Counted from the stretch's first letter, positions 9,811-21,870 are shown. The stretch is DNA of 63,824 nucleotides from Acidovorax sp. SUPP3334 (GCF_030159055.1 NZ_BQXQ01000033.1:1-63824); one strand, 5' to 3'. Notes: generated by a model not told the origin, from the letters alone. Numbers and translations: made by a program.

Positions 9811-11649
9811 GTGAAAAACCTTCCCACATCCAGCCTTCACTTCATAGTCGCATTTTTTTTAACGTTATTTATTTCAGGTTGCTCGAGCCTACCTGCAGAA
9901 GTCCATCGACCCGTCTCTCAAGCATTAGCTCGCCCAGGAAATACTGTTCTATCCAACATAGTCGACGAACAGCGTCGTCATTCGAGCGCGCGCCATGACT
10001 CAGGCTTCCTCCTGCTAAGCCGCCCACAAGAGGCCTACAGCAGCCGCCTGGCCCTCGTAGAAAACGCCCAGAAAACCCTGGACCTTCAGTATTACGCCAT
10101 CCACGCCGACGCCAGCAGCGAGCGATTGCTGCGAGGCGTAGTCGCAGCAGCCCGCCGTGGCGTGCGAGTTCGGGTATTGCTGGACGACTTTCACAGCACC
10201 GGGCGCAATGCGTTGGTGATGGGCATGGCGTTCCAGCCCAACGTCGAGATGCGCATGTTCAATCCGGTCGCGGGGCCTCGTGGTTCGATGCTGGGGCGCC
10301 TTTGGGGCTCGGTCACCGACTTTTCCAGGGTGCAGCAGCGCATGCACAACAAGCTGTTCATTGCGGACAACGTCATGGGGGTGGCGGGTGGGCGCAACCT
10401 CGGCGACGCTTATTTCGGCAATGCCGAGTCGGGCAACTTCGTGGACGTGGACGTGCTGGCGGTCGGCCCGATCGTGCAAGACCTGTCGCGCAGCTTCGAC
10501 AGCTATTGGAACAACGAGCGCGCCTATCCCGTGCAGTCGCTGATTACGCAACAGGAGCTGGCTCGCTTGCGCGAGCAGACGACGAAAGCCGCCGGGGCTA
10601 CGCAGCCCCATCAAGGGGACGGCAACGACAACGACAGCGACGACTTGCCGCCTCCCGCCAGAGCCACCCCAGACACCAGTGGTTCACGGGGCGACGGCCC
10701 AAAGCCCCCCGATGGCGAACCGCGCCCCTCCCACGACGGCCCGACGCAGACGCAGCGCAACTGGGCCTGGAACCAACGGCCCATGGATTTGAGCACCGCC
10801 GCTTTTGTGTGGGCACCTGCCGTGATGCTGGCGGACCGGCCCGCAAAAATCCCTGCGGAAGGGGAGAGCGCAGCCCCTGCCGCGGACATGAAGCCGGGTG
10901 CTGCGGTGCAGGTGAGTGCTACCGACTCCCCTTCGGCAGGCGGCAAAGCCACGACGGCAGCAGCGCCACGCGCGCAGGCGCTGCAAGCTTCTGCGGAGCA
11001 TGCGGCGCAAGGCGATACCGTAGTGGACGGCCTGTTGCAGCTTTTGGCCCAGGCCCGCCAGGATCTGCTCATCATCTCGCCCTACTTCGTGCCTGGCGAC
11101 GATATGAAAAAGGCTTTTGCCGAGGCGCGCGCGCGCGGAGTGCGGGTGCGGGTGCTGACCAATTCACTGGCCTCCAACGATGCACCGGTCGCGCATGTGG
11201 GTTATGCGCGCCATCGCGAAGAATTGCTGGCGATGGGGGTTGAGTTGTATGAGTTGCGCAGCGAGCAATCCGGGCTCAAATCGACGTTTGGCTCCTCCGG
11301 AGCCACCGCCACCGGCGAGTCGCGGTCCATGCTGCACTCCAAGGTGCTGGTGCTGGACGGCCGATTGCTGGTCGTCGGGTCGATGAACCTGGATCTGCGG
11401 TCGCAACTGCAGAACACCGAAATCGCCCTGCTGATCCAGAGCCGCGCACTTTCGCGGATGGCGTCCGAGCAGATCGAGACAGCGATGCGCGAGGGCGCCT
11501 GGCGATTGGAGAAGACCGACAAAGGCCTGGTCTGGCGCGCTCCGCAGGGCAGCGGCCTGCCGGATGCCACGACCGATCCCGATACAGGCCTGGGCCTGCG
11601 TCTGCTGCTGAAGCTGCTGGGGCCGTTGGCGCCTGATCATCTGCTCTAG
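9811..11649 (+). CDS. Phospholipase D/cardiolipin synthase-like lipoprotein
   Basis: PLD-superfamily enzyme of 612 residues that probably transfers phosphatidyl groups, as cardiolipin synthases of the ClsC type do. The GTG at 9811 gives a lipoprotein signal with lipobox FISGC (Cys24). Two HKD motifs are present: HNKLFIAD (His179, Lys181, Asp186) followed by GGRNLGDAYF, and HSKVLVLD (His509, Lys511, Asp516) followed by GSMNLDLRS. Between them, about residues 255-400, is a long Pro/Ala/Asp-rich insert of low complexity. It starts 26 bases after fimT and may be cotranscribed. The first 200 bases are AT-rich like the pil genes and the rest is GC-rich, as if the gene were chimeric. Confidence 0.85.
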   Translation: MKNLPTSSLHFIVAFFLTLFISGCSSLPAEVHRPVSQALARPGNTVLSNIVDEQRRHSSARHDSGFLLLSRPQEAYSSRLALVENAQKTLDLQYYAIHADASSERLLRGVVAAARRGVRVRVLLDDFHSTGRNALVMGMAFQPNVEMRMFNPVAGPRGSMLGRLWGSVTDFSRVQQRMHNKLFIADNVMGVAGGRNLGDAYFGNAESGNFVDVDVLAVGPIVQDLSRSFDSYWNNERAYPVQSLITQQELARLREQTTKAAGATQPHQGDGNDNDSDDLPPPARATPDTSGSRGDGPKPPDGEPRPSHDGPTQTQRNWAWNQRPMDLSTAAFVWAPAVMLADRPAKIPAEGESAAPAADMKPGAAVQVSATDSPSAGGKATTAAAPRAQALQASAEHAAQGDTVVDGLLQLLAQARQDLLIISPYFVPGDDMKKAFAEARARGVRVRVLTNSLASNDAPVAHVGYARHREELLAMGVELYELRSEQSGLKSTFGSSGATATGESRSMLHSKVLVLDGRLLVVGSMNLDLRSQLQNTEIALLIQSRALSRMASEQIETAMREGAWRLEKTDKGLVWRAPQGSGLPDATTDPDTGLGLRLLLKLLGPLAPDHLL

Positions 11650-11758
11650 CGCCTTGCTCGCAGCAACGCAGACGCTGAAGTAGGCCGCTGCGATCTCAGA
11701 AGGATCACGGTTTGTGATCGAAAGCAGCCCTTGATCCGGATTGCTGATGCACCCCACC

Positions 11759-12706
11759 CTACTGCCGTTGCAGCCACTCCGTGATCTCCCGCTGGTCCGT
11801 CATCGTTCGCACTTGCTGATAAGCGGCCTCACCTTCAGGAAAACGACGACGCAGCAGATTGAGCCATTGCTTGAGGCGCCCTGCCCGCTGGCGTGGCTCC
11901 AGGTCTTCACAGACGAGCCGCCAGAAGTCGGCGATGTGCGGCTGCAATGCCGCCCAAGTCAGCGGCGGGGCACTCGCGTTGCCAGCGTCCGCTGATCGAA
12001 TCGCAAGTGCCAAACCGGGGTCCGCGACGATGCCGCGCCCGAGCATCAGCGCATCGCAGCCTGAGGCCTCGCGGCAGCGCTGTGCATCGGCCACGGTCCA
12101 GATCTCGCCGTTGGCGACGACGGGGATAGAGACGGCACTCCGTATCGCAGGAATGTGCTCCCAATACGCCGGGGGCCGGTAGCCATCCATCTTGGTGCGC
12201 GCATGCACGACCAGCTCACAGGCGCCGCCAGCCTGCATGGCCTGTGCACATTCACGGGCCAAGGACGTGTCGTGGTAACCCAGGCGCATCTTGGCGGAGA
12301 CCGGCAAATGCGGCGGCACGGCCCTTCGTACGGCATCCACCACGGCCGCGATGCGGTCCGGCTCTTTGAGCAGTGCCGCGCCTCCGCCATGCCGGTTGAC
12401 CACATTCGCGGGGCACCCAAAGTTCAGGTCGATTCCCTCGGGGCCCAGGGCAGCGAGGCGCGCGGCGTTTTCCGCCATGCTGACCGGATCGGAGCCCAGC
12501 AACTGGGCTCGCACCGGCACGCCCGCCAACGTGCGGCCACCGTTGCGCAATTCGGGGATATAGCGCAGAAACACCTTGTCCGGCAGGAGCGTTCCTGTGA
12601 CGCGGATGAACTCGGAAACGCAGCGGTCGACGCCTCCCACACGGGTCAGCACATCGCGCAGCACGAAGTCGAGAAGCCCTTCCATCGGAGCGAGCAGCAA
12701 GGTCAT
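11759..12706 (-). CDS. dusC: tRNA-dihydrouridine(16) synthase DusC
   Basis: FMN enzyme that reduces uridine to dihydrouridine in the tRNA D-loop. At 315 residues it is the standard length. Visible motifs: LLAPMEGLLDFVLRD at the N-terminus, the catalytic cysteine in NFGCPANVVNRHGGG, SAKMRLGY, HARTKMDGY, VVANGEIW and LMLGRGIVADP. APMEG and the HARTK.DGY form favour the DusC branch over DusA or DusB. Convergent with the PLD gene. The 12707-12959 stretch upstream shows no gene I can support. Confidence 0.9.
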   Translation of the reverse strand: MTLLLAPMEGLLDFVLRDVLTRVGGVDRCVSEFIRVTGTLLPDKVFLRYIPELRNGGRTLAGVPVRAQLLGSDPVSMAENAARLAALGPEGIDLNFGCPANVVNRHGGGAALLKEPDRIAAVVDAVRRAVPPHLPVSAKMRLGYHDTSLARECAQAMQAGGACELVVHARTKMDGYRPPAYWEHIPAIRSAVSIPVVANGEIWTVADAQRCREASGCDALMLGRGIVADPGLALAIRSADAGNASAPPLTWAALQPHIADFWRLVCEDLEPRQRAGRLKQWLNLLRRRFPEGEAAYQQVRTMTDQREITEWLQRQ

Positions 12707-12959
12707 GACAACATGGATTTTTGAGGAGCGCGAAAGCCCTGACCACCGATTCTCGTGAAACCTTTCACCAAGCGTTTCAGGACGGAATTCAGACGACCTC
12801 GCCTGGCGCAGACATCAGCCGGAAAAGGAAGGTCACATCGGCTTTGAATCAGCAAAAAGGTCAGCATAACGGCTGCCCCTTGCGTGGCTCCGGCGCGATC
12901 TGCCGGCACGGAATGCGAGCGCCCCGCTGCGCAGGGCGCTCCATGGCTCAGCCCAGGAT

Positions 12960-14426
12960 CTAGAAAGCGCCCTTCGGCAGATCGATGCCCTTGCCGTTGA
13001 GCTTGACCTGACCAGATTCCATCTTCACCACGCTGACCAGGTTGTCGCTCTCCTGGCGCACGTAACCGGCCGCCTGGGCCATGCCGATCATGGCGTCCAT
13101 GTCTTCGCTCTTCATGTCCTTCTGGCCGACGGCCTGGGCAATGGGTGGGAGCCAGGCCTTGGGCAAGCGCATGCTGGCGTTCAGCGTCGACCCCTTGATC
13201 AACGACGCTTGCCAGCCGGCCTGCGCCACCTCTTCAGCCGACGGTGCGCGCTGCACCTCGGCGCCGTATTCGAGCTGCCCCTGCTGGCCCTTGTACGTGG
13301 CCAGGATCTTCATCGAATAGGCAGGAAGAGCGGCAACGAGACGGGGTGCGCTTTCCTGCAGCAGAGTCAGCCAGCGGTCTTCCACCTTGGCTGCTGTCTT
13401 CGCCACGCCATCGGTCCGGTACTCCTCGATCAAAGCCTGCTGCAGTGCCTTGATCGTATGGATGTCGATGCGCTGGAACTTCTCTTCGAAGCCGATGGAT
13501 TCGAATTCGATGGGCCCCACGCTGCCTTTGCCGTTGAGCGAAGTCGCGATGTTCCCCGTCGGGCCGTTGTTCTCGATGGTCGATGTTCCGGCAACGTCTT
13601 TCAGCGCCATGATCGAAGTCACCGCACCACCGGCTGCCGGCGTGCTGCTGGCGTCGATCTGAGCGAAGCGCATCGTACCGGTACCTGGGGCGAAGAGCCA
13701 CATTCCGTCGATCACCTGGTATTCGAACTTGCCGTCCATGCCCTTGAAGCCGAAGGTGATGCGGGAGGCCGGTTTGGCTTTTTCTTTTTCTTTTTCCTCT
13801 TCGTCTGCCTCGTCGTCCTTTTCACCGGGCGTGCCTGGCAGGCCGACCATCGACACTTCGGGCCATTGGAAGGTGCCATTGACGCGCGTGCGGTCGCCAT
13901 TGAGGGTCATTTCGCTGACCATTTCCTGCCAGCGCATCGTCATCTCTTCGTTACCGATCTCGCCTGCTGGCACCAGGAAACGCAGGTCATGCTTGCCCGA
14001 CAGATGGTGTACGGTGGTCAGCGTGGGAGCGGTCACCTTTTCCAGCTCCTTGGTGACCTTCGGGTCCAGCCCTTCCAGCGCAAACCGGGAGTCGACCACG
14101 GCGGCCGCCAGACGGCGCCCTGCCAACGGGCCATGGTGAACCGTGCTGTCCACGACCAGGCGCAATGGCGATGCGGGGGGGACGTTGGCATCGGCCTTCG
14201 CGCTGGCAGCGGGCGGCGTCCACTGCAGTACCAGCTTGGCTTGCGAGGTGAAGAAACCCTTGCGGTATTCCTCGGACACGATGGCTTGCGGACCGACAGC
14301 CTTGCGCAGTTCGACCAGCGCCTCTTCGTAGCTCGCCTGGGCACGTTGCCCCATGTACCAGGTAACACCGCCATACGCGACGACCACAAGCGCCACTGCG
14401 GCGCCGATTGCTGTTTTCTTGTTCAT
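12960..14426 (-). CDS. YdgA/DUF945-family protein
   Basis: Protein of 488 residues. Start 14426 chosen because MNKKTAIGAAVALVVVAYGG then gives an N-terminal signal anchor. The YdgA family (DUF945) shares this anchor followed by YEEALVELRKA and a long beta-rich periplasmic repeat region, here with FQWPEVSM, a run of acidic and lysine residues (about 240-258, KDDEADEEEKEKEK), and a C-terminal end KGIDLPKGAF. The function of the family is not established. The 14427-14669 gap between this gene and the divergent next one holds only a short C-rich tract and presumed promoters. Confidence 0.75.
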   Translation of the reverse strand: MNKKTAIGAAVALVVVAYGGVTWYMGQRAQASYEEALVELRKAVGPQAIVSEEYRKGFFTSQAKLVLQWTPPAASAKADANVPPASPLRLVVDSTVHHGPLAGRRLAAAVVDSRFALEGLDPKVTKELEKVTAPTLTTVHHLSGKHDLRFLVPAGEIGNEEMTMRWQEMVSEMTLNGDRTRVNGTFQWPEVSMVGLPGTPGEKDDEADEEEKEKEKAKPASRITFGFKGMDGKFEYQVIDGMWLFAPGTGTMRFAQIDASSTPAAGGAVTSIMALKDVAGTSTIENNGPTGNIATSLNGKGSVGPIEFESIGFEEKFQRIDIHTIKALQQALIEEYRTDGVAKTAAKVEDRWLTLLQESAPRLVAALPAYSMKILATYKGQQGQLEYGAEVQRAPSAEEVAQAGWQASLIKGSTLNASMRLPKAWLPPIAQAVGQKDMKSEDMDAMIGMAQAAGYVRQESDNLVSVVKMESGQVKLNGKGIDLPKGAF

Positions 14427-14669
14427 TGAATGTCCATCAAAAATGAGTTCTCCCCCTGGGCGAAGCCCGCGAGAATACCACCGCCCCCCCCCTGCAGGAC
14501 TGCACGCACTTTGCGATGGGTGCAGCCGGTATGCCTGCCTGGCCGCGATCACGGACCTGAGGCGGCGGGCGCGGCCAGCCAGCCTCGGCGAAAGGGGTTA
14601 CCCCTGCGTCATCGCCTCGTCACGCGACTGCGCTGCAATCAGGCCTTCGCCTGACCCTTAGCCCTTTCC

Positions 14670-15155
14670 ATGCTGCTCCTGAGAACCGACAAGGCCCGCC
14701 TGGAACTGTCTCCCGGCGTGCGCACGCTCAGCCTGCGTGAACGCTCCTTATTGCTGCTGGCCGATGGCCGGCCGCTGAAGGATCTGCAGGCCATGTACAA
14801 CGGCATCGGCGCCCAGATCGTGGAGCAGCTGATGCGCCAGGGTTACCTGGCGAACCCCGGCGCTGCGGCTGGGCAAGCCGACGCGCCCGCTGCCTCGATC
14901 GATGCGCCTGCGCCATCGAATGCGCTGCGCTCGCTCGCCGGCGCTCGCATGTACCTGTTCGACATTTGCGAGCGCATGTTCGCCCGCCGCAACGCCGATC
15001 TGGCCCGCCACTTCCATGAAGCGCTTCGTGGCGCACGCGATCGCGACAGCATGCTGGATGTGAGCGAAGCTCTGCTGGACGAGATCACCCTGCTGGCCGG
15101 CCCCGAGCGCGCCGCCGCCGTGAGGAAGCGCATGGACCAACTGCTGCCAGCCTGA
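14670..15155 (+). CDS. Conserved hypothetical protein (161 aa)
   Basis: Cytosolic-looking protein. Residues 5-50 (ARLELSPGVRTLSLRERSLLLLADG...LIEQLMRQGYL-like pattern) look like a small winged-helix or DNA-binding fold as in some regulators with a degenerate N-terminal half. An Ala/Pro-rich linker follows, then a helical C-terminal half with RMYLFDICERMFARR. No signal peptide or membrane segment. I do not recognise a named family, and the fold suggestion is an inference. It is divergent from the DUF945 gene and convergent with the methyltransferase. Confidence 0.6.
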   Translation: MLLLRTDKARLELSPGVRTLSLRERSLLLLADGRPLKDLQAMYNGIGAQIVEQLMRQGYLANPGAAAGQADAPAASIDAPAPSNALRSLAGARMYLFDICERMFARRNADLARHFHEALRGARDRDSMLDVSEALLDEITLLAGPERAAAVRKRMDQLLPA

Positions 15156-15220
15156 ACGCAACGGCCAAGCACTGCGACAGCGACCGGCAGGCGCTTCGCG
15201 GCGGCTGAAAAACCCAGCGA

Positions 15221-16396
15221 TCAGGAAGCTGCAAGCCGCCAGAGCGAAGTGCGCTCTGCCGAGCGCGCTGCATGCAGCGGGTCTGCAGGGTCCATCGCCT
15301 TCGCATGGCGGGGTTGGACCTCATGGCGATCCACCACCTGCAGGCCCGCGCCTGCGATCCATTCGAGCAATTGCGCCCGGGAGCGCAGGCTCAGGTGCTC
15401 GGCCAGATCGGACAGGATCAGCCACCCCTCCCCTCCCGGAGAAAGATGGGCCTTCAGGCCCGTGAGAAAGCCGCGCAGCATGCGGCTGTCCTCGTCGTAC
15501 ACGGCATGCTCGATGGACGAACTGGCGCGGCCGGGCAGCCACGGCGGATTGCACACCACCAGCGGCGCCTGGCCGGGAGGAAACAGATCGGCCTGCAGCA
15601 CCTCGACCTTCGACGCCAGGCCCAGCCGCTGCACGTTGTCGCGCGCGCAGGCCAACGCACGCGGGTCCTGATCGGTCGCTACGATCTTTTGCACGCCACG
15701 CCGGGCCAGCACCGCCGCCAGCACGCCGGTGCCGGTGCCGATATCGAAGGCGAGATCGGTGGCGGGCAACGGTGCCTGGGCGACCAGATCCACGTATTCG
15801 CCGCGCACGGGCGAGAACACGCCGTAGTGCGGATGGATGCGGAGCGGAGCCTGGGCCGTGCCAAGCGCCGGAATTTCAACGCCCTTCTTGCGCCATTCGT
15901 GCGCGCCGACCAGCCCCAGCACTTCGCGCAGCGAAACCACGCAGGCCGTGCCATCGGGCTTGCCCCAGGCTTCGGCAAAGGCTTCCCGCAGATCGGGCGC
16001 ACGGCGCAACGCGATGGTGTGGTCGCCCTCGACCGGCACGAGCACCATGCCCAGCAGCCGAGCGCGTTGCGCCTGGGACTGCCGATGCAGATGGAAGGCA
16101 TGTGCGGGCCCCACCGCTGCGGCGGCCGCGGCACTGGTCTGGGCCTTGCGGCCCGCCTTGGCGGCCTTGGGCTTCTTGTCCGCGCGGCGCATGAGCGACT
16201 GCAGCAAGTGACGAGCGTTCTGGAAGTCGCCGCGCCACAGCAGGCCCGTGCCCTCGCATGCCAGCCGGTAGGCCGTGTCTGCCGCGAGCGTGTCATCGGC
16301 CAACACCACCCGGCGGGGCGCGGCGGCACCGCTTTCGCTGCGCCAGGGCGCAGAGCGGTCCTCGCCGTTCTCGGTCCAGTGGATCATGCGGTGCAA
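15221..16396 (-). CDS. Class I SAM-dependent methyltransferase (RlmG/HemK-like)
   Basis: Protein of 391 residues. The C-terminal half is a Rossmann methyltransferase: motif I AFDIGTGTGVLAAVLA, the acidic residue in IVATDQDPRAL, and motif IV VVCNPPWLPG. The NPPW/NPPY motif is used by enzymes that methylate planar amino groups in bases or glutamine. The N-terminal half has an Ala/Lys-rich linker (KPKAAKAGRKAQ) and is not recognisable. The exact substrate cannot be told. A second ATG nine bases further in is equally possible as the start. Confidence 0.75.
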   Translation of the reverse strand: MHRMIHWTENGEDRSAPWRSESGAAAPRRVVLADDTLAADTAYRLACEGTGLLWRGDFQNARHLLQSLMRRADKKPKAAKAGRKAQTSAAAAAAVGPAHAFHLHRQSQAQRARLLGMVLVPVEGDHTIALRRAPDLREAFAEAWGKPDGTACVVSLREVLGLVGAHEWRKKGVEIPALGTAQAPLRIHPHYGVFSPVRGEYVDLVAQAPLPATDLAFDIGTGTGVLAAVLARRGVQKIVATDQDPRALACARDNVQRLGLASKVEVLQADLFPPGQAPLVVCNPPWLPGRASSSIEHAVYDEDSRMLRGFLTGLKAHLSPGGEGWLILSDLAEHLSLRSRAQLLEWIAGAGLQVVDRHEVQPRHAKAMDPADPLHAARSAERTSLWRLAAS

Positions 16397-16442
16397 TGCA
16401 AAAAAGGGGTGGAAAGTGATGGGCTTGGCGGGCTTGGGCGGA

Positions 16443-16964
16443 TCAGTTCAAGGGGCGCTTGAGACGCACTTCCTCGATCTTCACGCCGCCGACCACAGCG
16501 GTCTTGGCCGTGGACATTTCGCGCTTGAAGCCGGCCAGCTCGTGAAAGCGCAGCGCGCGTTCGTTGCGCAGCGGCACCCAGGCGGTGACGTTGGTGCAGC
16601 CCTCTTCCTGCAGGCCGTCGCGAGCGGCGTCCCACAGAGCCACGCCCACGCCCTGGCTCCAGTGCGTGGGAGCGGCGTAGATGGCCCAGATTTCACCCGT
16701 CGTGGGGCGGGATTTTTCATCGCGCGAGCGGTCGAAGCCGACGAAGCCGACGATCTTGTCGCCGTCCACCGCCACCTGGACCTGGGGCTCGCAATACTCG
16801 ATGGCTTCGCGCCAATAGGCTTGGCGCTTTTCGACCGAGGAAAGGGATTTCAATTGGTCGTCGGGCAACAAGCCACGGTACACCTCGGCTGCGGAAACGG
16901 TATGGATCTGTGCAATGGCTTTGGCATCGCGAAGCGTGGCGGGACGAACCTGGATACTGGACAT
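16443..16964 (-). CDS. GNAT-family N-acetyltransferase
   Basis: Protein of 173 residues; the ATG at 16964 is chosen because the fold begins directly with IQVRPATLRDAKAIAQIH. Conserved GNAT elements: IWAIYAAPTHWSQGVGVALW (beta4 with the acetyl-CoA pyrophosphate loop, Q-G-V-G) and NERALRFHELAGFKRE near the C-terminus. The family acetylates amines of small molecules or proteins; the substrate is unknown. Lies 46 bases downstream of the methyltransferase start on the same strand. Confidence 0.8.
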   Translation of the reverse strand: MSSIQVRPATLRDAKAIAQIHTVSAAEVYRGLLPDDQLKSLSSVEKRQAYWREAIEYCEPQVQVAVDGDKIVGFVGFDRSRDEKSRPTTGEIWAIYAAPTHWSQGVGVALWDAARDGLQEEGCTNVTAWVPLRNERALRFHELAGFKREMSTAKTAVVGGVKIEEVRLKRPLN

Positions 16965-17082
16965 GGAAAAAACGGAACGAAACAGGGGATGAAAAAACGA
17001 AAGGAGCGGCATTGTCGCCGCAAATGGTTTTTCCACTCCAGCCCTCGGATGTCCACGACCCGGCGGTCGGGCTCGCTGGCGG

Positions 17083-18531
17083 CTACAACCAGCGGCGCAG
17101 CAGCCCCATGACACGGTCGAAACGCGCCCCATACGGCGGATAGAGCGCAGCGCCCATCGACCAGCGCGACTGCACCAGCACCGACTTCTGGTGGCAAAAG
17201 CGCAGAAAGCCCGCCTCGCCGTGATAAGCACCCCAGCCGCTGTCGCCCACGCCACCGAACGGCAGGTTGTCGTGAGGGATGTGCATCAGCGTGTCGTTCA
17301 CCGTGACGCCGCCGCTCACCGTGCGGCGCAGCACGTCGTCGCGCACGGCCTCGTTGTGGCCGAACCAGTAAAGCGCCAGAGGCCGCGGCCCGGCGTTGAT
17401 GTGCGCGATGGCATCGTCCAGGCGCTCATAGCCGAGCACGGGCAGCACGGGGCCGAAAATCTCCTCCTGCATCACCTGCATGTTCAGGCTGGCGTTGAAG
17501 ACCAGCACCGGCGGCATCTGCCGCCCCACCCCGTCGCCGATGCCCTGCGCGGGCGGTGGCGGGGAGCCGGGCACGGGCTCCAGCACCTGCACGTCGGCCC
17601 CTTGGGTCTGCGCCTGCTGGAGCATGGTGCGCAGGCGCGCCAGCTGCCGGGGATTGATGACGGAAGCGTAGTCGGGGTTGCCTTCGAAGTACGGAAACAG
17701 GCGTGCCACGGCAGCGCGATAGGCCTCGCCGAATGCGGCTTCGCTGCCGCGCGGCAGCAGCACGTAGTCGGGGGCGATGCAGGTCTGCCCGGCATTGAGC
17801 AGCTTGCCGTGGGCGATCTTGAGGGCCGCATCCTGCAGGTCGCAACCGGCATCGATGATGCAGGGCGACTTGCCGCCCAGCTCCAGCGTGGTCGGCGTCA
17901 GGTGCACGGCGGCGGCCTGCGCCACCTTGCGACCCACGGCGGTGGAGCCGGTAAACACCAGGTGATCGAACGGCAACGACGCGACGAGCGCCGCCACGGC
18001 GGCATCGCCCTGCACCACGCAGAACTCGTCGGGCGAAAAGAACTGCGACACCAGCGATGCCAGTTGCGCGGAAGTGTGCGGCGTGAGTTCGCTCGGCTTG
18101 AGCATGACCCGGTTGCCCGCTGCCAGCGCGCCGATGGCGGGCGCCAGGGCCAGTTGCACGGGGTAGTTCCACGGCGCGATCACGCCCACGACGCCCAGCG
18201 GCTGCCGCTGGATCCAGGCATGCGCCGGCTGCAGGAACAGCGGCGTGAACACCTTGCGGGGCTTGACCCAGCGGGCCAGGTGCCGCAGCGTGTGCGACAG
18301 CTGCGTGCGCAGCACGAACAGGTCGGCCACTTCGGTCAGGCGGGGCGATCGCATGCCGAAATCGGCCTGCACTGCGGCAGCGAGCGCCGGGCCATGTTCG
18401 TCCAGCATCTTGCGCACCCTCAGCAGGCGCTCTCGGCGCACCAGCAAGGGCACATCGGCATGGTCCCGGCTGGCACGCCGCTGGATTTCAAACTGGTGGC
18501 GGATATCGGCAGGGGTCATTCCACGCATCAT
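17083..18531 (-). CDS. Coniferyl-type aldehyde dehydrogenase
   Basis: NAD(P)-dependent aldehyde dehydrogenase of about 482 residues. The start is one of the clustered ATGs at 18531, 18528 or 18519. Motifs: GVVGVIAPWNYPVQL, MLKPSELTP, FTGSTAVGRKVA (cofactor), catalytic Glu in LELGGKSP and catalytic Cys in NAGQTCIAPDY. The CIAPDY sequence and PHDNLPFGGVGDSGWGAYHG match coniferyl-aldehyde dehydrogenases (CalB group) used in aromatic aldehyde oxidation. A Pro-rich insert (EPVPGSPPPPAQGIGDGVG, about residue 330) is unusual. The 18532-18751 gap holds nothing I can name. Confidence 0.85.
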   Translation of the reverse strand: MMRGMTPADIRHQFEIQRRASRDHADVPLLVRRERLLRVRKMLDEHGPALAAAVQADFGMRSPRLTEVADLFVLRTQLSHTLRHLARWVKPRKVFTPLFLQPAHAWIQRQPLGVVGVIAPWNYPVQLALAPAIGALAAGNRVMLKPSELTPHTSAQLASLVSQFFSPDEFCVVQGDAAVAALVASLPFDHLVFTGSTAVGRKVAQAAAVHLTPTTLELGGKSPCIIDAGCDLQDAALKIAHGKLLNAGQTCIAPDYVLLPRGSEAAFGEAYRAAVARLFPYFEGNPDYASVINPRQLARLRTMLQQAQTQGADVQVLEPVPGSPPPPAQGIGDGVGRQMPPVLVFNASLNMQVMQEEIFGPVLPVLGYERLDDAIAHINAGPRPLALYWFGHNEAVRDDVLRRTVSGGVTVNDTLMHIPHDNLPFGGVGDSGWGAYHGEAGFLRFCHQKSVLVQSRWSMGAALYPPYGARFDRVMGLLRRWL

Positions 18532-18751
18532 AGGCAGCGCCCTTGCAACGGCCTGTAAACCCAGGTCTCCAAGTGCCTCATTCGCGGAAATAGTCCGTGA
18601 TGCCTGCGGGCGCGGTATGAAAACCCGGGCCGCCGACATGGCGCGCAGGCGCTCAGGTGCCCAGGCGCAGATCAGCGCCCGCCGCGCCACTCAAGCCGAA
18701 AGGCCGCCAGCCGCCGGCCGCGATCCAAAAAAGCGATCGCGGTCGCTGGGG

Positions 18752-19096
18752 TCAGGAGACGTCGCGGGGCTGCACGTCCGTCACGTCACGGGCACCGGGC
18801 AGTTCGCGCGACCGGACGACCGGCTCGGCGGGCCCATCCGCCACCGGGCGGCCACCGGGTGCGGCCGACCAGCGTGCGGTACTGCGGTACACCGTGCTCC
18901 ATCCGGTGCGCGGGTCCATGCGCATCGCCCAGGGGGTGACGGGCCGGCCCGTGAGCCGCGCCCACAAGGCCCGAGCGCCCCAGACGACCGCAAGCAGGGC
19001 CGCAACGGCCAGCAGGCTCAGGAAAAAGACCACGCCGACCACCACCACGGCCAGGCGCAACATCCACCGGATCAATCCGGCTACAAAATCGTTCAA
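18752..19096 (-). CDS. Small inner-membrane protein (114 aa), unknown
   Basis: N-terminal half is one or two hydrophobic helices (about residues 8-45, LAVVVVGVVFFLSLLAVAALL), followed by a basic, Pro- and Arg-rich cytosolic or periplasmic tail. It begins 28 bases downstream of clpB on the same strand and may be cotranscribed. No known domain recognised. Composition and reading frame are consistent with a real gene. Confidence 0.5.
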   Translation of the reverse strand: MNDFVAGLIRWMLRLAVVVVGVVFFLSLLAVAALLAVVWGARALWARLTGRPVTPWAMRMDPRTGWSTVYRSTARWSAAPGGRPVADGPAEPVVRSRELPGARDVTDVQPRDVS

Positions 19097-19124
19097 ACCA
19101 TGTCCTTTCCTGAGAAGGCCCGGC

Positions 19125-21734
<2,610 letters not shown>

Positions 21735-21762
21735 GGTTGAAATGTCCTCCGAATTGCGATGC

Positions 21763-21791
21763 ATTTGGGGGAGGTGGCGACGCTTTTCAAG
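21763..21791 (-). promoter_or_regulatory. Sigma-32 (heat shock) promoter of clpB
   Basis: Read on the minus strand: CTTGAAA (21791-21785), a 14-base spacer, then CCCCAAAT (21770-21763). The enterobacterial consensus is CTTGAAA, 11-16 bases, CCCCATNT, so the -35 is perfect and the -10 nearly so. The predicted transcript start is some 20 bases before the clpB ATG, leaving room for the GGAGG ribosome site. Confidence 0.7.
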
Positions 21792-21870
21792 CGTGCCCGC
21801 GCCTCAGGCGCTGTGCGGCAGAACATCCCCAGGCCGCTGGAAAAATTCTCAACCCTACCCATATTGCTCA

